This document shows positions 10,713 to 22,100 of a DNA stretch of 64,000 nt, piece by piece. This DNA is from Epithemia pelagica. Lineage: Eukaryota > Bacillariophyta > Bacillariophyceae > Surirellales > Surirellaceae. The notes beneath the pieces are model-generated. The model worked only from the letters and a program-made list of their open reading frames with translations, had not been told where the DNA came from and did no database searches. The first letter of the stretch is position 1, and every line of letters starts with the position of its first letter. The stretch spans positions 1,116,001 through 1,180,000 of the forward strand of contig OX337234.1 in NCBI GenBank assembly GCA_946965045.2. Reading direction: 5' to 3'. The position numbers were made by a program, and so were the translations under genes.

Positions 10713-12064
10713 TTACAGAATATTGCAATCCTTGTTTTCTGGGTCCATCATCAGATTCGCGAAATCTAATTTGGGAACACCTTCTTCATCCAACTCCAAT
10801 CCAGGAGCAATGGTTTGGATAATTTCGGCTGGTGGTTGACCGTATTCTTGCACTTGTTGCATCAACTCCACCAATGTGCGAGTAGTGCTTCCCTTGTTGT
10901 CGTTGTCTTGTTCATAGGTTTCCACAATGCGTTGAAAGAGCTGATATTGTGCTTCTCGACTGTCACAGGAGCGCAAAGAAATGGGATACGACACAACATG
11001 AAAAATACAAGGTAAGACAACCAAAAGTGTTACGACATGACTAATGACGACGATGCATACCTGGAATACTCTTCTTGCGACAAGGTTTCCTTGTTTTTAC
11101 GCAGCCAATCTGGAAATTGAAGAGTCACTTGTTTCATGGGCTCGTACATGAGTTCTTTGGACATGAGTTGTTCCATTATACCATCCATCAACGCATCGGC
11201 CGCTGCATCGGAAGTTCCATCCGTGTTGGCTTGTGGTATAGCATTTTGTAATCCCTCCATGAGCTGTTTCAACAACAGTTCATCCTCCTCTCCGAGCTCA
11301 TGGTCATGTTCATCATCGTCATGATTGTCGGCAGTTTGTGGCACTTCGGACATTCCCTTCATGAGACTTGCAATCGCATCCTTCACTTCATTGTTTGTAG
11401 AATTGTCTGGTGAGGATGATGGTGGCTTTGTTTGTGTCTCTTTCTTTTTGGATTCGGACAATCCTGTCGTTTCAGACTCGGTGGATGCCGTTGCAGGCTC
11501 TTGTTGATGTTTCGGTGGTGAAGTGGCTTTGGGGTTTGTGGAATTCTTGTTTCGCTTGGTGGACGAACCTGATTTGCTTGTTTTTGGTGGTGGCATGAAT
11601 TGTTGCATTTCCGAATCCATTTGTTGCAGCATGGATAACATGGCTCCTGGATCTTGTTCGAATTTCATCATTTCCTGCATGAATCCAGCCAACATTTGTT
11701 CCGTGACCGGATCATCATCACTAGTCGTATCCGGTGGCTGTAAGAATGATGGTGGTGATGGCGGTGGTCGTGGTGGACCCATGACAGGTCGGGTGGCGGC
11801 TTGTGTGGGTGTTGTTGTGGAAGAGGGCGGTGAGGTTCCAGACGAGGAAGAAAAAGAAGAAGATTGTTTCTCCTCACGACCGCCATGTCGTTTGTCCTCG
11901 GTTTTGGTTGGAGGTGGAGTGACAGCAGTATCTGGTGGTTTATTTGTACTCGAGGGTGCATAGAGCGAGAGATTGGGCACGGTCGAAGTGTCATGGATTT
12001 TGTTGTCGTCGTCATCGTCATCGTCAGCCAATGCATCGAGCGCTTCATCCAACAGGGAATCCAT
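10713..12064 (-). CDS. PEX19: Peroxin-19, peroxisomal membrane-protein import receptor
   Basis: Exon 1 (12064-11061) and exon 2 (10959-10713) join in phase across a 101 bp GT-AG intron (11060-10960). The start MDSLLDEALDALADD is the conserved PEX19 N-terminal helix (docking region for PEX3). A long Ser/Pro/Asp-rich low-complexity linker follows, then the C-terminal cargo-binding domain with EQMLAGFMQEM, LMDGIMEQLMSKELMYEPMKQ and FPDWL, then a final helix with LVELMQQVQEYGQPPAEI. The protein ends in CNIL, a CaaX farnesylation box as expected for PEX19. It chaperones and delivers membrane proteins to peroxisomes. Upstream ATG at 12196 is rejected because the added residues are not PEX19-like. 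Confidence 0.95.
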
Positions 12065-12760
12065 GGTCCCAATCGCTAGATTTCGTTCCCAGACACACCC
12101 ACACCAACTGCGAGGTACTGTACAACAGAGCGTTTTACAATGCTCCGTGATTTGGTTTCTTGGTGAATGGGAGACACCACAGCTCGTGGAGAACAATGAA
12201 TGGGCTACTCTCGGTCTTGGTTTGTCGCCGAAGCAGAATCTCCACCATGGTAGAAGACGACGAAAGATACCTTCCTTGGTCGGGAAATTACTGAATTCTA
12301 ACGGAACGGGGGATATTCCACGGGGGAATCACCGTCCAATTTCCCCCGATTCAAACTATCCTTGCTACCTGCGGTGATCATTTCTCGCACAAGCGAGAGC
12401 AAGATATCCAGTACTCCTCTCTAGGAGTACGACATCCATCGAAACTGGAAGAGATGTTTCCAACCAGACTGTGTCATCGACTAGACGAGCAGAGGGAAAT
12501 ACGCTTGTCTGAGTGTTCAGTTCCCTGACGTGATTCCCCAAGCCCAAGGGGCAAGGACACACACGAAATGACTTCGTTTCCGTAGAAAGTTTCGTGCAAA
12601 AAGTTCCTGTCTAGTAGTCGTTAGTACTCCTAACAGGCAAAATCTAGTAGCAAAACAGTAGCATCATGATGAAAACGACAGATAGACACAACACCTCTTG
12701 AAATGCAACAACGGAGCACGGTTTGACGTTGTTGGGGAATGGCAACTGATTCGTTCAACT
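12065..12760. other. Intergenic, no supported gene
   Basis: No recognisable coding sequence. Contains imperfect palindromes built on GAGTACTC/AGTACTCCT (near 12411-12430 and 12617-12636). Confidence 0.5.
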
Positions 12761-13402
12761 TCATTCGTCCCAAGGATCAATCACAATGGGATTTGGCAAC
12801 GGACCATGATCTTCCCCCATATCCTGGACCGCCAATGGGCGGTGTTGTTGTTGTTGCTGTTGCTGCTGGTGTCGTCGAGCACAGTTGCATTGACACGACT
12901 TCTGGCGTCGTCTAAGATATTCATGGGTGAAATGTATCGCTCGCGTCCAATACTCGGGTGGAATGAGGGAACGAAGTCGTTCATGCAAGGCGGCAACTGT
13001 ACTGTGATAGCCCGGTGCTTGTTCTTGGCTCCGCTTCGAACACGTTCGCATAATGGTTCGTACCACTTGAAGAAGGGGTGGATCATGCAACTCCATGTAC
13101 GCCATGAGTAACCGGACAAAGACAAAGAAGGTTCGTCGTTGCATCTGGAATTCCTGTGGAGTACAGGGATATTGAAAAAAGCTGGGATTCTGATGGTGTT
13201 GGGCATGTTGATCTCTGATTCTGGTCTCCTCATTGGCATTTGGAATTTTGGTGGCGTGAAATTCCAAAGAACAGGATGACGATGATGATGATGACAGAGG
13301 CTTGGAGTCTTCTTGCGCAGAAGACGTGTCGTCCGAGTCTTCTTCAATCAGCGCTCGTCTTGGCTGAGATTGCGTAGCTCGTTCTTGTTCCAAAAGGGAC
13401 AT
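12761..13402 (-). CDS. Unknown diatom family protein, copy 1 (paralogue at 45.1 kb)
   Basis: 213 residues from ATG 13402 (MSLLEQ), chosen because the paralogue at 45134 also starts MSL; an upstream ATG at 13666 would add 88 residues. Layout: acidic/Ser-rich N-terminus with a poly-Ser run, then a conserved core FQYPCTPQEFQMQRRTFFVFVRLL followed by a helical region, a second helical block (ALHERLRSLIPPEYWTRAI), a Cys/His-containing segment CQCNCARRH with poly-Gln, and a C-terminal HRPLAV. The paralogue shares F.YPC.PQ, Q.R.F..FVR.L and HRPLAV in the same order. No known domain is recognised; it may be a helical protein-interaction module. Confidence 0.6.
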   Translation of the reverse strand: MSLLEQERATQSQPRRALIEEDSDDTSSAQEDSKPLSSSSSSSCSLEFHATKIPNANEETRIRDQHAQHHQNPSFFQYPCTPQEFQMQRRTFFVFVRLLMAYMELHDPPLLQVVRTIMRTCSKRSQEQAPGYHSTVAALHERLRSLIPPEYWTRAIHFTHEYLRRRQKSCQCNCARRHQQQQQQQQHRPLAVQDMGEDHGPLPNPIVIDPWDE

Positions 13403-13866
13403 GGTGTGATGACGGGGAAATTGTTTTGTGACGTAAAATTTCACAAGATCGAAGAAAATGGTCCTTTGATCAAAAGTAAGTATTCTTGTTTGCAAAGATC
13501 GCAAACGATGTTCCAATGTCGATCGACGGATCAATCTTAAAGAACCGACCAAAGAGACTGTAAAAGGGACTGATGACAAAATCAACGGGGGCTCGTCGTC
13601 GTCTCTCCTTTGCTTGCAATGGTCGAGATTGAGATTTGCTTGTGTGTGTTTTTGAGCCCTGGGCATGAGAAGCGATCCGATTTTGTTGATATCGTGTTGA
13701 CGTTGCGTTGTTGGTTTGCAAAGGATGTGGGACTGGACGCTGCTCTTTTACCGCCCCATACGATGCCGCGTATTAAAATTTGTATTGCCCATTATTGCAT
13801 AATCAACCGTGTGAAACCGGAAGTACATCAAAATGGTCGTAGAATCCCCGAGCTGTACAATAAAAA

Positions 13867-14549
13867 AACCCTCGGTATCAGTGTCCACTGCTTAGCTGTT
13901 TTTTGTCTGTGCCACCTTCACAGGTTCCCATGTGGACACAGACAGCATTTTTCGCTTTTGATGCAAATAGAAATTATCAAATTGCAAATTGGCACGCATG
14001 CCCAGCTGAACTTTTCGACGTTTGAAGCGGACGCAAGCCCAACAAGCGTCCCCTGCGTGGATGACGGTTGGTTGTTGCATAATTCGGGGCAAGCTCACAA
14101 TTCTCTTTTCTTTTGCCAAAGCACATCGTACTTACTGCTTACGAATGTTACTGGCTTTCCAGGTGAGCTTGATCCATTGCCAATTTCCATGTTGTCAATG
14201 ACATCACTCATGCTCACGACCAATTGCCACTTTTGCTTGCTCTGCTCGTGGGAGACGCTACTCATCTGTTAAGTCGCTGGGCAGCTCATTACTCTCATTG
14301 TTCATTCTTGTCGAACAGAAATGACTGGTTTTTGCTGAGCGCCATAACTTTGATTGCATTTAAAAAACTCTATACTCTAGATATTCTTTTGTTTATTTAC
14401 TAGTAGAAGAACGCCAGTGCTTGTCATCCATGAGACTTTTGAGCCTTGTTAATTTGTTGCAGCTTTGTTCTTTGTTGTGAGCACGACGATGACCCTAAGT
14501 TTTGCTATGAAAACACAACAGAACAGCTCTCACAAGCTTGTACCGCTCA
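13867..14549 (+). repeat. Left arm of a foldback (long inverted repeat) element
   Basis: 683 bp matching the reverse complement of 24880-25570 at roughly 93% by eye, with a few small indels. The outer ends read AACCCTCGGTATCAG on the left and its complement on the right. No clear target duplication flanks the outer ends, and no transposase is visible. Confidence 0.85.
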
Positions 14550-14799
14550 CTTTGAGCACTCTGTGTCGACTACCTACCTAGGTAGGATATGATAATTGGT
14601 CAGTAGGGTGTGGCAAGATGGCTTCCCATCTATTTGATGCAAAAACAACATCGTTGAGAAATGATTGAGAATGACGCTATGATGAGAGACGAGAGAGAAT
14701 AATCTATCCTATAGAGCATATGACAGTAGCCAAAGCCAAAAAACAATCAAACAACAAACAATTACGGCAAGGAAAAGATATTCCAGTTGACATCTGGCG
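14550..14799. other. Inner segment of the foldback element, left of the Copia insertion
   Basis: Non-repeated centre of the foldback element; together with 24574-24879 it formed an interior of about 550 bp before the Copia insertion. No coding sequence seen. Confidence 0.6.
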
Positions 14800-14804
14800 G
14801 CTTG
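14800..14804 (+). repeat. Target-site duplication GCTTG (left)
   Basis: GCTTG directly precedes the left LTR and recurs directly after the right LTR at 24569-24573. Five bases is the usual size for Copia integrases. Confidence 0.85.
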
Positions 14805-15525
14805 ACTTAGGATATCTGCTAGCTAGGTGTGATAACGACTTGATAATCGGGGTTAGTTCAGTTGGGTAGCAATGTTAGTCAACCTATCACGTTGGATCGA
14901 CGATGGGGCCCTCGCCTTCGGTCTACGATATAGGTTGACTCCTTTTGTAGACAACAGTTGCTTGCAACTTTTGTGTTTTAGAAAAGAGTGAGATTAATCT
15001 ACATGAAAGTGATTTTCAGGTCTGATCGATCTCCGATCTCAAGGAGAACTTAGCCGCTCCATTTCTCTCTTGAAGAATAGTTCTTCCTTGTTCTTTTTGT
15101 TCTTCATGATTAGATGAGAGTATTCACCTCTCCTGATTGTTTGGGCCTTATGAATGTTCTTTCTAGAAGGTACTTACCTTTGGAACAGGCCTGCTAGATC
15201 ATCTGGAGGTCGATCGTTATCTTTGTGTAATTATCAATTTGAGAGAGAGGATATTACGACTAGAGGTATCGTCCAACTTGCGTTCGTATGAACGGATGTG
15301 TAGGCTCGCGACTTGCATTGTGCATGTATATGAATAATTAGTACATGAATCTTCCTGGACTGCTGGGTGAAGTTACTATTCAGCTAAATCCATCTGTTGT
15401 TCGTCCGTTCAACTGCAACACGAGCGTCTGTCTTACTTCAGGACAGCTGCTTTCCTCTATGTCGTAGCTATGTCATGCTATGTCACACCTAGATCTAATG
15501 GTGCTAGATGTGCTATGTTGTAACT
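14805..15525 (-). repeat. Left LTR (3' LTR of the Copia element)
   Basis: 721 bp, aligned end to end with 23848-24568. Ends on the minus strand are AGTTAC...CTAAGT rather than the usual TG...CA. Confidence 0.95.
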
Positions 15526-15534
15526 CTCCCTCTC
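15526..15534 (-). other. Polypurine tract
   Basis: GAGAGGGAG on the minus strand lies directly against the 3' LTR, the expected plus-strand priming site. It overlaps the RNase H stop codon. Confidence 0.7.
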
Positions 15535-16420
15535 ATGGAGTGATTGGGCTAGAATTGCGACATGGAAGGTATGATGGTTTACCATCCTTGATTGAGCTTA
15601 CGGCAGCGCTCAAAAAGTTCTCGATTCTGGCATTTAGTAAAGTAATCAGCCTTTTGGTAGCTGTGCTGACCATGCTAACTTTCACGCCGCCGGGGTGGTC
15701 GCCTACATGCTCCCAAAAGAAGTGGAGGTAGGTGTTAAAATGCTTGATCCTTGGAGTTAGGCGCTGCTTCGTTGCAAGGTAAAAGGCTCCACTATTGTCC
15801 TCAAAGACTTCAGAGAAAATAGTGGGCTTCGGGAACGGCAGCTTGAGATTGCCTAGAAGTTCTTCAATCACTCGGCGGGTAGCTATCACACTACGCATGG
15901 CTTGTGAGAGGGCATGGTACTCAGCCTGGAGTGTACTAAGAGCTACCGATGATTGGAGTTGCGAACGCCATATTAGTGGGCATCCACAAAATGTTAGTAT
16001 ATAGCCAGTACGAGACTTAGCACTAACGGGATTGTCTTGGGGTTCGCGTCCATGCAAACCGGCAAAATCAGCATCTACATAGCAATCTAGTTTGAAATCT
16101 GTAGTAGGGGTGAAGATAGTCCCTTTGTCTCTTGTTCGAACTAAGTAGCGCACAATTGTCTTGATGGCGGTAGCGTGTGATTTCTTTGGTGCTGAACTGA
16201 ATCTAGCTACCTGACTAACAGCGAAAGCTATGTCAGGTCTAGTGTTGGTAGCCAGGTATAGGAGCATTCCTACTACGGAGCGATATTCCCAGCTTTCCTT
16301 CATAGGTTCACCGTCTGGGTCGCTGCCTAATCCCAGCTGGGTTGCAGGAGTCCAATTAGGGTTGCAATCTTCTAGTCCTGTAGTTTTAATAATCTTCGCA
16401 ATAAGTCCTTTCTGGGTCAT
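15533..16420 (-). CDS. Copia RNase H region
   Basis: 295 residues. Contains WEYRSVVGMLLYLATNTRPDI, the Copia connection motif (parts YRSVVGMLLYL and TRPDIAFA), RNase H DADFAG, the second acidic site in LSTLQAEYHAL, and the EDNSGAF and RIKHFNTYLHF motifs. It is in a different frame from the upstream RT: the junction around 16443-16464 has a frameshift (GINFIRHE resumes in this frame) plus a TAA. Confidence 0.9.
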   Translation of the reverse strand: MTQKGLIAKIIKTTGLEDCNPNWTPATQLGLGSDPDGEPMKESWEYRSVVGMLLYLATNTRPDIAFAVSQVARFSSAPKKSHATAIKTIVRYLVRTRDKGTIFTPTTDFKLDCYVDADFAGLHGREPQDNPVSAKSRTGYILTFCGCPLIWRSQLQSSVALSTLQAEYHALSQAMRSVIATRRVIEELLGNLKLPFPKPTIFSEVFEDNSGAFYLATKQRLTPRIKHFNTYLHFFWEHVGDHPGGVKVSMVSTATKRLITLLNARIENFLSAAVSSIKDGKPSYLPCRNSSPITP

Positions 16421-16461
16421 GGTAATAGATTTATTCTCATGACGGATAAAGTTTATTCCGA

Positions 16462-17232
16462 TTAGTCAGTCAGATTTCCTTCTTTCTTGAGAGATAACCC
16501 TTTTTCTTGTAGTCTTTTGATTAGATCGTCTATTAGTTCCATTTTAGGAGCACAGACACCACAGTCGTCTACCCACAGAAAAATGATGATGTTGTCTTTG
16601 TAAAGCAAACACTCGTCATGAGCACTGAGGGTGAATCCGTCTTCCTTTAAAGCCTCTAGTAGGTGGGTATACCATAACCTTGGAGCTGAAGACAGGCCAT
16701 ATAGACTCTTGATGAGTCGCAGGCAGGTCTCTCCAGGTTTGCCAGACCTAAATCCTCTAGGTAAATGAATCCATACAGGTTCATCCAACGTAGCTTGTAC
16801 AAATGCATTGTTAAAATCAATGCAGGCAAGCTCCCATCCTAGGATTAAGCTGATAGTGAGGACAATACGGATTGAGCTCCAGTGAACAACTGGGCTGTAG
16901 TTTTCTTGTTCCGTTTCCTGTAAGTCTCCTCTCACACAATATCTGGCTTTGTGTTTGAGGATCTCACCATCGGGAGTTCTCTTTCGTTTAAATACCCAAG
17001 TTCCTGGTAGAATCCGCGTTTTTGCCTGAGATTTTGGGACCTCTTCCCATGTTCCTTTACCTTCGAGTTCCATAATTTCTTTGTGTGCTGCAACTTTCCA
17101 TTTTTCAATGTCAGCATCTCGCATGGCTTCGTCATAAGAAAGCGTATCTGGATCAGAGAGAGATGCTTTCATGACGGTCAGGAGGTTGCTATGATCTACA
17201 GATGGAGGAGCAGTAGGATGAACGGTAGCCAC
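16462..17232 (-). CDS. Copia reverse transcriptase region
   Basis: 256 residues with the Copia RT opening (WKVAAHKEIMELEGKGTWEEV), KARYCVRGD, SPVVHWSSIRIVL, the first catalytic motif ACIDFNNAFVQA, LIKSLYGLSSAPRLWY, and the polymerase box FLWVDDCGV in place of the usual YVDD. It ends at TAA 16462-16464 and begins after an in-frame TAA at 17242-17244. Confidence 0.92.
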   Translation of the reverse strand: MATVHPTAPPSVDHSNLLTVMKASLSDPDTLSYDEAMRDADIEKWKVAAHKEIMELEGKGTWEEVPKSQAKTRILPGTWVFKRKRTPDGEILKHKARYCVRGDLQETEQENYSPVVHWSSIRIVLTISLILGWELACIDFNNAFVQATLDEPVWIHLPRGFRSGKPGETCLRLIKSLYGLSSAPRLWYTHLLEALKEDGFTLSAHDECLLYKDNIIIFLWVDDCGVCAPKMELIDDLIKRLQEKGLSLKKEGNLTD

Positions 17233-17241
17233 ATTTATTTC

Positions 17242-18591
17242 TTATACAAGACGAGTGGGCCGTTTAACAGTCCGACCGGAGCGACCGGAAGTGGGTTGAG
17301 TGGATTTGCGAGGACGGGACTCTCTCTGAGGCCGAATCTCCCTCTGAGGAGATGGACCAGGGGAAGGAGTAGTGTTGGGAGAAGGAGAAGGCAAAAGAGG
17401 GGTTGTCGAAGGCGAGGTTTCAGCGACCTGGTCAGTTTTCTCCCTCTGAGGAAGGGGTGTATTGGAAAAGGACATCCGCTTAGGGGATGGTTGATACACC
17501 GGTTCCTCATTGGGAGCTGAAATCGATACGGGTCTGTTGCTTGGTGTCGAACTGGGTGCTGGTGCGCCAATGGGAGTAGCACGGGGATTAGTTAAAGGAA
17601 ACGTGCCAGGAGTGGAACTGGGTTGGGAAGGCGATGGAAGCACGGCAAAAGGACGATGAGTCCCAATTGCATGTGCGACATCGGATTCTCTTTGTGTATA
17701 GGACTGTTGTGCGGCCTCATCTGTAGTAGTAGGCGCTTCAATATTTGGAGCATCGTCGTTGTCGAGATCTATATATTGATAGGAGGAGTCTCCGAACAGT
17801 TTATACCACGTGTCAGTGAAGAAGTCGGGCAATTGTTCATAAGTCATAGCAATTGTACTGAACCAATCGTCGAAAACTACATGGAATTGTGGTGTTATGT
17901 AGCCGGTGTCAGGGTTAAGTACCAGAGGGACCGAACTAGCATGGCGGTTACTTAACCCCATGAGTTGGCAACGTGTAGACCTAGGCTTCCAACGAGGTAG
18001 TTTCTTCCCGTCGGCAATGGATTTCTGTAGGACATAGACTGGGCAGCCCCACACGTGTAGGTCGTGGAACTTTCGTTGTTCCCAACGGACACGTGTAAAT
18101 AAGTCGTGGGGGCTAATCCCTGTGTCAGTACGGGGCACATGATTATGTAGGTACACTGCATGTGATACTGCCATGGGCCATAGCATAGGGTCAGCTAATT
18201 CTGGCCAGTGTATTGCAGCATGGAGCATCATTGTACGAGCAATAGACATAATAGTTTGTATTGCCCGTTCGGCAATGCCAGCATGGTGATGTGCCCCAAC
18301 TCCGGCAAATCTGGAAATTTGAGCGAATGTTCGGAGTGATTGGGTGTAATTCTTAGAGGTAAAGGCTGCTCCATTGTCCGTTAGGTATTGAAGCGGTACT
18401 ACCCCTATTTCTCTACAGAAAAGCTCGAAGGATTCCTTAACACTCAGCGTTTCATGTGTATTTAGGTGGGATTGAAATCCTATCCACGTGTATCCCGAAG
18501 CGTGGTCTACAAAGATTGCTCCACCTGTATAAAGATCGTTGATTTTTGATTTCCCCTTTGAGTCAAAGCGTCTCCCCTTTGTAGAACACAC
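17242..18591 (-). CDS. Copia integrase core and C-terminal region
   Basis: 449 residues. The DDE triad is visible as GGAIFVDHASGYTW, YLTDNGAAFTS and HHHAGIAERAIQTI. The GKG-type C-terminal segment VWGCPVYVLQ and QFHVVFDDWF follow, then a Pro/Ser/Arg-rich tail. The frame is continuous with the upstream pre-integrase through a single in-frame TAA (18604-18606). Confidence 0.92.
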   Translation of the reverse strand: MCSTKGRRFDSKGKSKINDLYTGGAIFVDHASGYTWIGFQSHLNTHETLSVKESFELFCREIGVVPLQYLTDNGAAFTSKNYTQSLRTFAQISRFAGVGAHHHAGIAERAIQTIMSIARTMMLHAAIHWPELADPMLWPMAVSHAVYLHNHVPRTDTGISPHDLFTRVRWEQRKFHDLHVWGCPVYVLQKSIADGKKLPRWKPRSTRCQLMGLSNRHASSVPLVLNPDTGYITPQFHVVFDDWFSTIAMTYEQLPDFFTDTWYKLFGDSSYQYIDLDNDDAPNIEAPTTTDEAAQQSYTQRESDVAHAIGTHRPFAVLPSPSQPSSTPGTFPLTNPRATPIGAPAPSSTPSNRPVSISAPNEEPVYQPSPKRMSFSNTPLPQREKTDQVAETSPSTTPLLPSPSPNTTPSPGPSPQREIRPQRESRPRKSTQPTSGRSGRTVKRPTRLV

Positions 18592-18603
18592 AAAATGATC
18601 TAC

Positions 18604-19116
18604 TTAGATGCATTGACCTGGATGCAGGTTACCGTCTTTGGTAACCCCTTGTTTGTCTTTGACGATGATCGTTTTCGTCCCTTGTTCGGTTCGTCTGCGT
18701 TGTTTCCCGAATTGACATGCTGCGCACAAGGGTAAGTCGGTGAGTGTGGATGCGAGAGTGTGTAAATGACGCGTTTTCTCTGTTGTTGCCAAAACGCCTG
18801 TTCGCATGAGAAACTGTACCTTGAGAAGATTCATGTGTCCGAGTCGGTAATGCCATTTGAGAAGTTCCTTCTGTGCTGGTGAGAGGTTTGCGTTTTGGTG
18901 TGCGACTTCATTCACAGTACTGTTGAAAGCGAGTGATGTTGTTTGTAAGTGGTCTGAATTGTATCCGTAGGACATTGGAAGATTGTTCTTCGGATTTACC
19001 ATCACATTTACCTCTCGGCGATCAGGGTCGCCTGGAATTCCAGTCAAGGTAAGTGTATAACCGTCCTGAATGATTTTCTCTCCATGGTACTGCTGAAGAA
19101 GATTTTGCGTTGACAA
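18604..19116 (-). CDS. Copia GAG-pre-integrase (zinc-binding HHCC) region
   Basis: 170 residues including LLKWHYRLGHMNLLKVQFL and CAACQFGKQRRRT, the His-His-Cys-Cys zinc site at the integrase N-terminus. It is in the same frame as the regions on both sides, separated by TAG at 19117-19119 and TAA at 18604-18606. Confidence 0.88.
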   Translation of the reverse strand: MSTQNLLQQYHGEKIIQDGYTLTLTGIPGDPDRREVNVMVNPKNNLPMSYGYNSDHLQTTSLAFNSTVNEVAHQNANLSPAQKELLKWHYRLGHMNLLKVQFLMRTGVLATTEKTRHLHTLASTLTDLPLCAACQFGKQRRRTEQGTKTIIVKDKQGVTKDGNLHPGQCI

Positions 19117-22100
19117 CTATCTCACAGAAATTTTTGGTACATGGAATGCAGGAAGTTTCAACATTCGTGGAGCGCCATTCGTGTCCAAAACCGTCCAAAG
19201 GACAGTTCCTCGTCCAACAGCCTTCATTTTATTGGCAATACCTTTTACTTTCAGATCAGGGAAGGGCTTGATCTTTCCAATGAAGTCCTTGGCGTCGTTG
19301 GTAATGGAGATACTCGCTCCGGAGTCCCAGATGATTGGGTACGAGGCTCCTTTTGGCATGGATTCACGAAGAGCCTTTGGATCTTGGAGTGTTGCTCGAA
19401 GAGCCTGTAGGGTGATGTTCTCCCACGGGTGGTGTGTGATGGAGTCAAGGTCAAGATCGTTGATGGAGGCCATCATTGCCATCATGTTGTTTGGATTGAG
19501 GGAGGCTCGGTGATGATGAAATCGTGGTACAGGCCGTGTGGAGCATGGTACGTTTTGGCAATAATAGGGAGTGTTGCTCCTGTTTTCGGTGTTCGATCTC
19601 TGACGGTTGTATCCCGCCAGATGTTGATGGGGATTTCCAGCAGAGATGGGGTGCTGGAAGCGACGAGTGCGAGAACGCAACAAACTTGTCTTTGTCGGCA
19701 TTCGTCGGCTGGTCGGTAGTGTGGAGTCATTATGCTCGGAAGGTGTGTTAGCGAATGGCCCGCGGCTTCGCTTGTGCCTTCGAGGTGAACTCGAGTTGAC
19801 CTTGAATGAAGTGTTCCGCCGTTTTCTCCCTCGCTTCGCGGGTATAATGGTTCGTAAGCTCGTAAGGCCAGCCTGACATAACGATGCCGACCATTCCAAC
19901 AATCTACAACCAAACACAACAATCAACCGAATCGGTGTGGAGAACAAGGAGAAGAAGAAGGACCTTGTAGGGGAGTTGTGGTTGGTGGCAAAGTGGGTTC
20001 GGCGGTTGTTTAGCTGGGCATGAAAGGCATTGACCGAGACGGCGGTCCTTTGGGTGTTATTGGGGCGATTTGGTCCCTTGGCTTTGTTAGAGTTCTTGGA
20101 TTTGGGACTGGATGAGAGGCTGAAACTGAGAAAGATGGCCACCCAACAAGAAATCCATGTAACGATACCAGGCATGCAGCCAGGATGCAGCAAGAAGGAA
20201 AGAGAAATTTCCTTGAATCCGCAGTAAGCTTCATAGACACCATAGTAGAGATGTACCGCGGCACTGTACAGGTGTCCTAGCCCATTTGTAAAGGCGTCCT
20301 TAGATTCCTCGGTAGTGGTTGGAGCTGGGATCAGCCAGAGGATGATCGGTAACAAGACAACAAAATGTAGAAGGGCGACCAAGAAAAGATGCTGAAGAGA
20401 GAAAGTTTCGTCTGAAAGCTCCTCGACTGGCGTGCGCGCCGGTCGTCGTGGGGTACGCACGTGTCCAAAGGTGAAAGGTGCATAGTAGACTTCTACGCAT
20501 TTTCCTACCATTGAGCCTCCTACTGTCTCGTCCACAGTACAGTTGGATCCGTCCGAAGTGTCTTGGGGGTCAGTGTCTCCTTCATTTTGTTGAGAAGTGG
20601 CAGGTTGTGAAGCCTCATCTTCATCATCGTCGAAATCGACATAAGCGAGATGGGCAAAATACTTGGTGACTGCCACTGTCTTGTTCGAGTCGTCATCATC
20701 ATCCGTCTTGTTTTCGGGTTCCGAGGGAACATATCGTTCGCCTAGCGTGCTGGTTGGAACGAAAGAGGAGGATGAGTTGCTTGTTGAGTCATCTGTCATC
20801 GTGCTCTTGTTCTCACGGAATGTTGTGAGTTTTGTTGCAGGAGTGAACTGCATCGCTGATCCAGAGCTGGAGGTGTCCATCGGTTGAAAACAAGGAACCA
20901 TCGGGCCTGGTGGAATGGGCGACATTCCAGGAAAGCAAGATGCTAGTCGAGGGTGATTCGGAATGGGCATTCCATCAACGAAGTATCCCATTGCCCATTC
21001 CTCTTCTTTGACACGTTGGTATGCCTCAGCCACGGTAAGTCTCGGCTCTCGCCAAGCGTTTGCGAACACGGTTTTGGCTGCTCTCTCGTACCTCATCCCA
21101 TCTCTTTTTGCTTGCTCTGCTTCGAGAATGATATGCTGCATTGCATATTTTGTCGATGCAGGGATGCTCAGCCGTCGTCTTGGAGGAGGAGGAGGCGGCG
21201 GAGTCGGATCGTTCGGAGAAAAGGGCAAGGGAGCATTTGGCCGTGGTGGCAGAGGTCGTGCCTGATGGATTGGAGAGATGGCTGGTAGTTTCTTTTCCAG
21301 ACTCGCCAATTGTCCAGCTTGGAGATGCTTGATTGCATCGGTCGATGTGTCCGTGCTTGTTTCAGGAGTTTTGTAAGTGAGATCTGTCTCTTCACTTTCC
21401 ATTTCGTCGTAGTTCTCATTGATTGCTGCTGCTGCTGTGATTTCTTTGTCGTACATGTCCTCGAGAAATCGTTGGGTTGCAGCGTCATTCAATGGATCGA
21501 GCGGATCGTCATCATGGTTGTTTGTCATCGTGAGATCCATGTCATTCCATTGATCAAAGTATGTTGGTCCGTTGTTCTTGGATGGCTCGAGGACTGGAAA
21601 GGTAGGCTCAAACGTTCCAATGGTACTGGTTCCTGATGAGTCTTCCATATCACTCTCACTGAACTGTTTTTCTTTAATGTTGGCTGAAGTGACACGATCC
21701 GGTGTAACAGCTTGGGGAGTGGTGTTGGAGAAGAGCGAGCTTGAATCTTCATTGGACTTGGTTTCTTCATACCTTTCTTCTTTGCTTTCTTCGTCTTTTT
21801 CAAAGGAGGCCATGAAGGCACAAAGTTCGTATTCCTCATCAGGTGAGTTGTCACAGTGGTCGTAATCGTCGTCCTCTGAGTTGTCTTCACAGAACTCATA
21901 TTCTTCCTTGTCCATTTCTCTGACAATGTCCCTGTCCCAGTAGCGAGAATGGAGGTCGAGTTCTGCTTTCCAGGCCGTTGCGTCAAACTCAAGAACATGA
22001 GCGGATGCTTTATGTTTCTGTTGGTTCTTGTTGTTCTTGGCCATGGATTTGAATCCGACAATATGCTCGCTAGTACGATGCGTGGTGTTCCAGATCTTGC

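Noticed and set aside
13610-14272. 220-codon frame across the foldback left arm
   Set aside because: It crosses the border of the repeat and has no counterpart of equal length in the other arm.
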